Source: CAIWGV01 sp964515175
GTDB lineage: Bacteria; Pseudomonadota; Alphaproteobacteria; UBA7879; UBA5542
Direction of reading: 5' to 3'
DNA length: 23,974 nt
NCBI GenBank assembly: GCA_964515175.1
Contig: CAZEUR010000017.1
Location: forward strand, 1 to 23,974
Each line of letters starts with the position of its first letter. Positions within the stretch are counted from its first letter, which is position 1. Below the pieces are notes generated by a model. It did no database searches. It had not been told where the DNA came from and saw only the letters and a list, made by a program, of their open reading frames with translations. Position numbers and translations under genes: made by a program. This document shows, one piece after another, positions 21,490 to 23,974 of this stretch.

Positions 21490-22904
21490 TGACAAAAATT
21501 ATTAATAAAGGAACCATTGTTCGGATCGTAGGTCCTGTGGTGGATGTATTTTTTCCCACGAGCGTTCCAGATATTCTAAATGCCTTAGAGGTGTGCTGTA
21601 AAGAAAACCCCGTCGTCTTAGAAGTTGTTCTTCAACTCGGCAACAACACGGTGAGAACTATTTCTTTGGGATCAACCGATGGCCTAAGTCGAGAAATGGC
21701 AGTCATCGATACAGGAGCACCTGTGATGGTGCCCGTTGGCGATGAAACCTTGGGGCGCATCATGAATGTGACAGGAGAACCTATTGATGACAGAGGCCCC
21801 ATTAAGGCAAAAAAGAAGATGCCCATCCATCGGGCAGCCCCTTCTTTCGAAGATCAATCCACTGAAACAGAAATTCTGGTCACAGGAATTAAAATCATCG
21901 ACTTGTTGGCTCCCTATCCACGAGGCGGCAAGATTGGACTTTTTGGTGGTGCAGGCGTTGGGAAAACCGTTCTGATTATGGAGCTCATCAACAATGTGGC
22001 GAAAGCGCATGGTGGATACTCTGTTTTTGCAGGCGTAGGAGAAAGAACCCGTGAAGGAAACGATCTCTATCATGAAATGATTGCCTCGGGTGTTATTGAT
22101 CTCAACAAAAAAGGATCGAAAGCCAGCCTTGTGTATGGTCAGATGAATGAATCTCCCGGGGCCCGTGCCCGTGTGGCGCTCACAGGGCTCACTGTGGCCG
22201 AGTATTTCCGAGATGAAGCTCACCAAGATGTGCTGCTCTTCATTGATAACATTTTCCGGTTTACTCAAGCCGGTTCTGAAATTTCTGCCCTTCTCGGGCG
22301 TATTCCATCCGCTGTGGGATATCAATCCACTCTGGGTAGTGAAATGGGAGAACTCCAGGAACGCATCACCTCCACAAACAAAGGGTCCATTACCAGCGTT
22401 CAGGCAGTCTATGTCCCCGCTGACGACCTCACAGATCCGGCACCTGCCGCCTCTTTTGCCCACTTGGATGCCACAACTGTCTTAAGCCGGAAGATTGCAG
22501 AACTGGGTATTTTTCCTGCGGTCGATCCTTTAGACTCCACCTCTCGTATTTTGGATCCACGAATTGTAGGGGAAGAGCACTATAGTTTGGCCCGCAAGGT
22601 GCAGGAGGTTTTACAGACATATAAATCTCTTCAAGATATCATTGCCATTTTGGGAATGGACGAGCTTTCCGAAGAAGATAAACTCATTGTGGCGCGCGCT
22701 CGAAAGATCCAAAAATTCTTCTCTCAACCCCTTCATGTGGCGGAAGCCTTTACAGGCCGTCCGGGAGCATTTGTGTCTCTTCAAGAAACGATTGAAGGAT
22801 TCAAAGCCATTGTGGATGGAAAGTGTGATCACATCCCTGAATCGGATTTTTATATGGTGGGATCTTTGCAGGATGTTCTAAAGAAGTCTCAAAAATCTAG
22901 TTAA
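21489..22904 (+). CDS. atpD: ATP synthase F1 beta subunit
   Basis: 471 residues, full length. Catalytic subunit: Walker A GGAGVGKT (153-160), GERTREGND (184-192, includes the catalytic Glu), Walker B VLLFIDNIFRF, ALLGRIPSAVGYQ, and the DELSEED-type loop MDELSEEDKL near residue 390. All catalytic residues are intact. It is coupled to atpG. atpC (epsilon), which normally follows atpD, is absent: the next gene is on the other strand and its stop codon overlaps the atpD TAA. Confidence 0.98.
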   Translation: MTKIINKGTIVRIVGPVVDVFFPTSVPDILNALEVCCKENPVVLEVVLQLGNNTVRTISLGSTDGLSREMAVIDTGAPVMVPVGDETLGRIMNVTGEPIDDRGPIKAKKKMPIHRAAPSFEDQSTETEILVTGIKIIDLLAPYPRGGKIGLFGGAGVGKTVLIMELINNVAKAHGGYSVFAGVGERTREGNDLYHEMIASGVIDLNKKGSKASLVYGQMNESPGARARVALTGLTVAEYFRDEAHQDVLLFIDNIFRFTQAGSEISALLGRIPSAVGYQSTLGSEMGELQERITSTNKGSITSVQAVYVPADDLTDPAPAASFAHLDATTVLSRKIAELGIFPAVDPLDSTSRILDPRIVGEEHYSLARKVQEVLQTYKSLQDIIAILGMDELSEEDKLIVARARKIQKFFSQPLHVAEAFTGRPGAFVSLQETIEGFKAIVDGKCDHIPESDFYMVGSLQDVLKKSQKSS

Positions 22905-23569
22905 GAAACACTCTTTTTCTTCGCTTCTCTAAAGGCCCGCTGAATGGTGCGCGCGGCTGCATTTTCTTTCTCTTTAAGAGCTGCCTTGAAAAGAGGTTTT
23001 AATTGGTAACTTGTAAGACCTGGGTTTTTCTGTTTAACTTCTGCGTAGATGAAGGCCCGCCTAAGATCAAGAATCCCTCGACCAAATAGTTTTCTATCAA
23101 ATGCCATAGCTTGAACTTTAGAAGAAAGATGAATTTTATCTGTTTTTGGAATATAAGAATCTCCAAAAAGACTTTCGAAAGATTGTCTTAAAAATACCTC
23201 AGGTGATTCTTCCTCAAAATCTTCGGGATCATAAACAAATCCTGCATAACGTTTATTTTTTTCATCGTAGATACGAGGTGGAGTCCAAAAAGTCTTTTGC
23301 GCGGATTCAAGGAGAATGTCACCCGCTTCTGCACAGGTAAGATGCGGATATTTTCTTTTAAGAAGAGCTGCGGCTCCTGAAATGATAGGGGCTGCAAAAG
23401 AGGTACCTGTCTTTGTTTCAATAAGATTTGACCCAATCCACGGAATTAAAACCTCATGATGTAAAAGTTCAGATAGATGTGAGACCGAGCGAGGGGGATA
23501 AGCGGAGCCATAAATAGCGAAGCGAAATCCCCCTTGCAGATAAGAAAAAAGACCTTCAGGATACGTTTG
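22901..23569 (-). pseudogene. subtilisin-like serine protease, 3' part only
   Basis: A minus-strand frame open from 23569 to a TAA at 22903-22901 (about 222 codons). It encodes the last third of an S8 subtilase: the catalytic-Ser motif TGTSFAAPIISGAAALLKR, then the helix KYPHLTCAEAGDILLESA, a region with DPRIYDEKNKRYAGFVYD, and the closing motif FGRGILDLRRAF. The Asp and His catalytic regions are absent: upstream of about 23490 the sequence becomes repeat-like and runs into a mobile element. The gene therefore seems to be split by an insertion. The final 20 residues (KENAAARTIQRAFREAKKK, then SVS) resemble a calmodulin-binding IQ motif. The stop overlaps that of convergent atpD by 3 bp. Confidence 0.75.
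23493..23533. repeat. inverted repeat, possible end of the inserted element
   Basis: GGGGGAT (23493-23499) and ATCCCCC (23527-23533) are perfect inverted arms 27 bp apart (8 bp including the flanking A/T). It sits where the protease frame stops looking family-like and 66 bp ahead of the transposase start. It may be a terminal or subterminal repeat of that element, or a separate palindromic repeat. Confidence 0.4.
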
Positions 23570-23598
23570 TTAACAACAAGTCCTAGGAGGTCTTTTTT
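23545..23598 (+). promoter_or_regulatory. hairpin sequestering the transposase Shine-Dalgarno
   Basis: AAAAAAGACCT (23545-23555) and AGGTCTTTTTT (23588-23598) are a perfect 11-bp inverted repeat, with inner AGGA/TCCT pairing and a TTGTTAACAA palindrome in the loop. The right arm includes part of the AGGAGG (23585-23590) just before the transposase ATG. In a read-through transcript the ribosome site would be paired. The T run also makes it terminator-like on both strands. Confidence 0.6.
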
Positions 23599-23974
23599 AT
23601 GCAGATTAAGTGTCTACACAAGAATATTTATAAACTAAACAATTATGCCTTGTCACAACAAAAATTAGAGGAGCATCGCAAAAAGTATGAGAGTCCTGTT
23701 CGTAAGTGGCAAAATCTGAAGCTGGAAGGGTTATCTGATAAGACCTGTCAGTATGCAACTGGCATTTCTCGAGCTACGTGCTTTCGGTATTCTCGCGTTC
23801 TTAAACAACTTGCAAAATGGATTCTTCTTCCTCCCAAGAGACCTCAGCGGAATGGCGGCGTTGAGCGGGGAAGCCGTATCTTTGAAGAGTTCTATGCCAG
23901 AGGCGCCATCCCTGCTGACTCTATTGGCGCCTTAAGGATTGACCTTAAAAAGGCTCTCCAAAAATATAACTCCT
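23599..23974 (+). pseudogene. integrase-type transposase with apparent internal deletion (runs off window)
   Basis: The ATG follows a perfect AGGAGG. Residues ~33-75 form a helix-turn-helix (LSDKTCQYATGISRATCFRY then SRVLKQL) followed by a PPKRPQ linker, as at the N-terminus of rve/IS481-like transposases. Directly after, at residues 83-125, comes QRNGGVERGSRIFEEFYARG and ALRIDLKKALQKYNS. That matches the C-terminal part of the catalytic domain, where NG-VER carries the third acidic residue (E89). In intact relatives roughly 150-200 residues, including the two catalytic Asp, lie between these blocks. The frame is preserved, so an in-frame internal deletion is the simplest reading. The 3' end is beyond the window. 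Family assignment is from memory. Confidence 0.65.

Noticed and set aside
21684..22463. A 259-codon minus-strand open frame opposite atpD
   Set aside because: It lies fully inside conserved atpD coding sequence, lacks a ribosome-binding site and resembles no protein family.

Overview
The window looks like part of a draft chromosome of a host-associated alphaproteobacterium. The best guess is a Holosporales/Rickettsiales-like endosymbiont. This rests on the housekeeping gene style and order (hemW-rdgB-rph beside hrcA-grpE; an iscR-led isc operon with two cysteine desulfurases), moderate GC, several decaying genes and IS fragments, and a cluster of exported coiled-coil and outer-membrane proteins. 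No rRNA or tRNA gene was seen, so the taxonomy is inference.

Layout. (a) 17-1367: an IS3-family element with orfA, an A7 slippery site and orfB; orfB keeps its DDE triad but carries a premature TAG. (b) 1398-3866 (-): hemW, rdgB and rph, overlapping like an operon. (c) 3948-7283 (+): hrcA, grpE and a fused ABC exporter. (d) 7284-8771 (+): two decayed genes, a GNAT acetyltransferase remnant and a YhcG/DUF1016-type PDDEXK nuclease with two in-frame TGA codons. (e) 8774-10948 (-): groES-groEL with a perfect CIRCE operator upstream and a rho-independent terminator downstream; the repressor HrcA is encoded in the same window. (f) 10990-14616: four exported proteins: a tandem-repeat coiled-coil protein broken by a 100-N assembly gap, a TPR/Sel1-like protein, a coiled-coil hairpin protein with a CxxxxC turn, and an outer-membrane beta-barrel. 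(g) 14674-19817 (-): iscR, a second cysteine desulfurase, iscS, iscU, iscA, hscB and hscA, tightly coupled. A clear IscR type-1 site overlaps the iscR promoter. HscA is very short and lacks the helical lid, and no ferredoxin gene follows. (h) 19823-22904 (+): an alpha/beta hydrolase, then atpG and atpD without atpA/atpH upstream or atpC downstream. (i) 22901-23974: the catalytic-Ser half of a subtilisin-like protease whose C-terminus resembles an IQ motif, broken by a mobile element. The transposase of that element appears internally deleted, and its Shine-Dalgarno sequence lies in a perfect 11-bp inverted repeat.

How the genes work together: HrcA represses groESL through CIRCE, and GrpE serves DnaK in the same stress network. 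IscR senses Fe-S status and controls the isc operon: IscS supplies sulfur, IscU is the scaffold, HscA/HscB release the cluster and IscA carries it. HemW is itself a radical-SAM Fe-S protein. The most unusual points are the lidless HscA, the isolated atpGD pair next to an IscR site, the exported coiled-coil/OMP island, the IQ-like tail on the protease, and two TGA codons at tryptophan positions in the nuclease gene.
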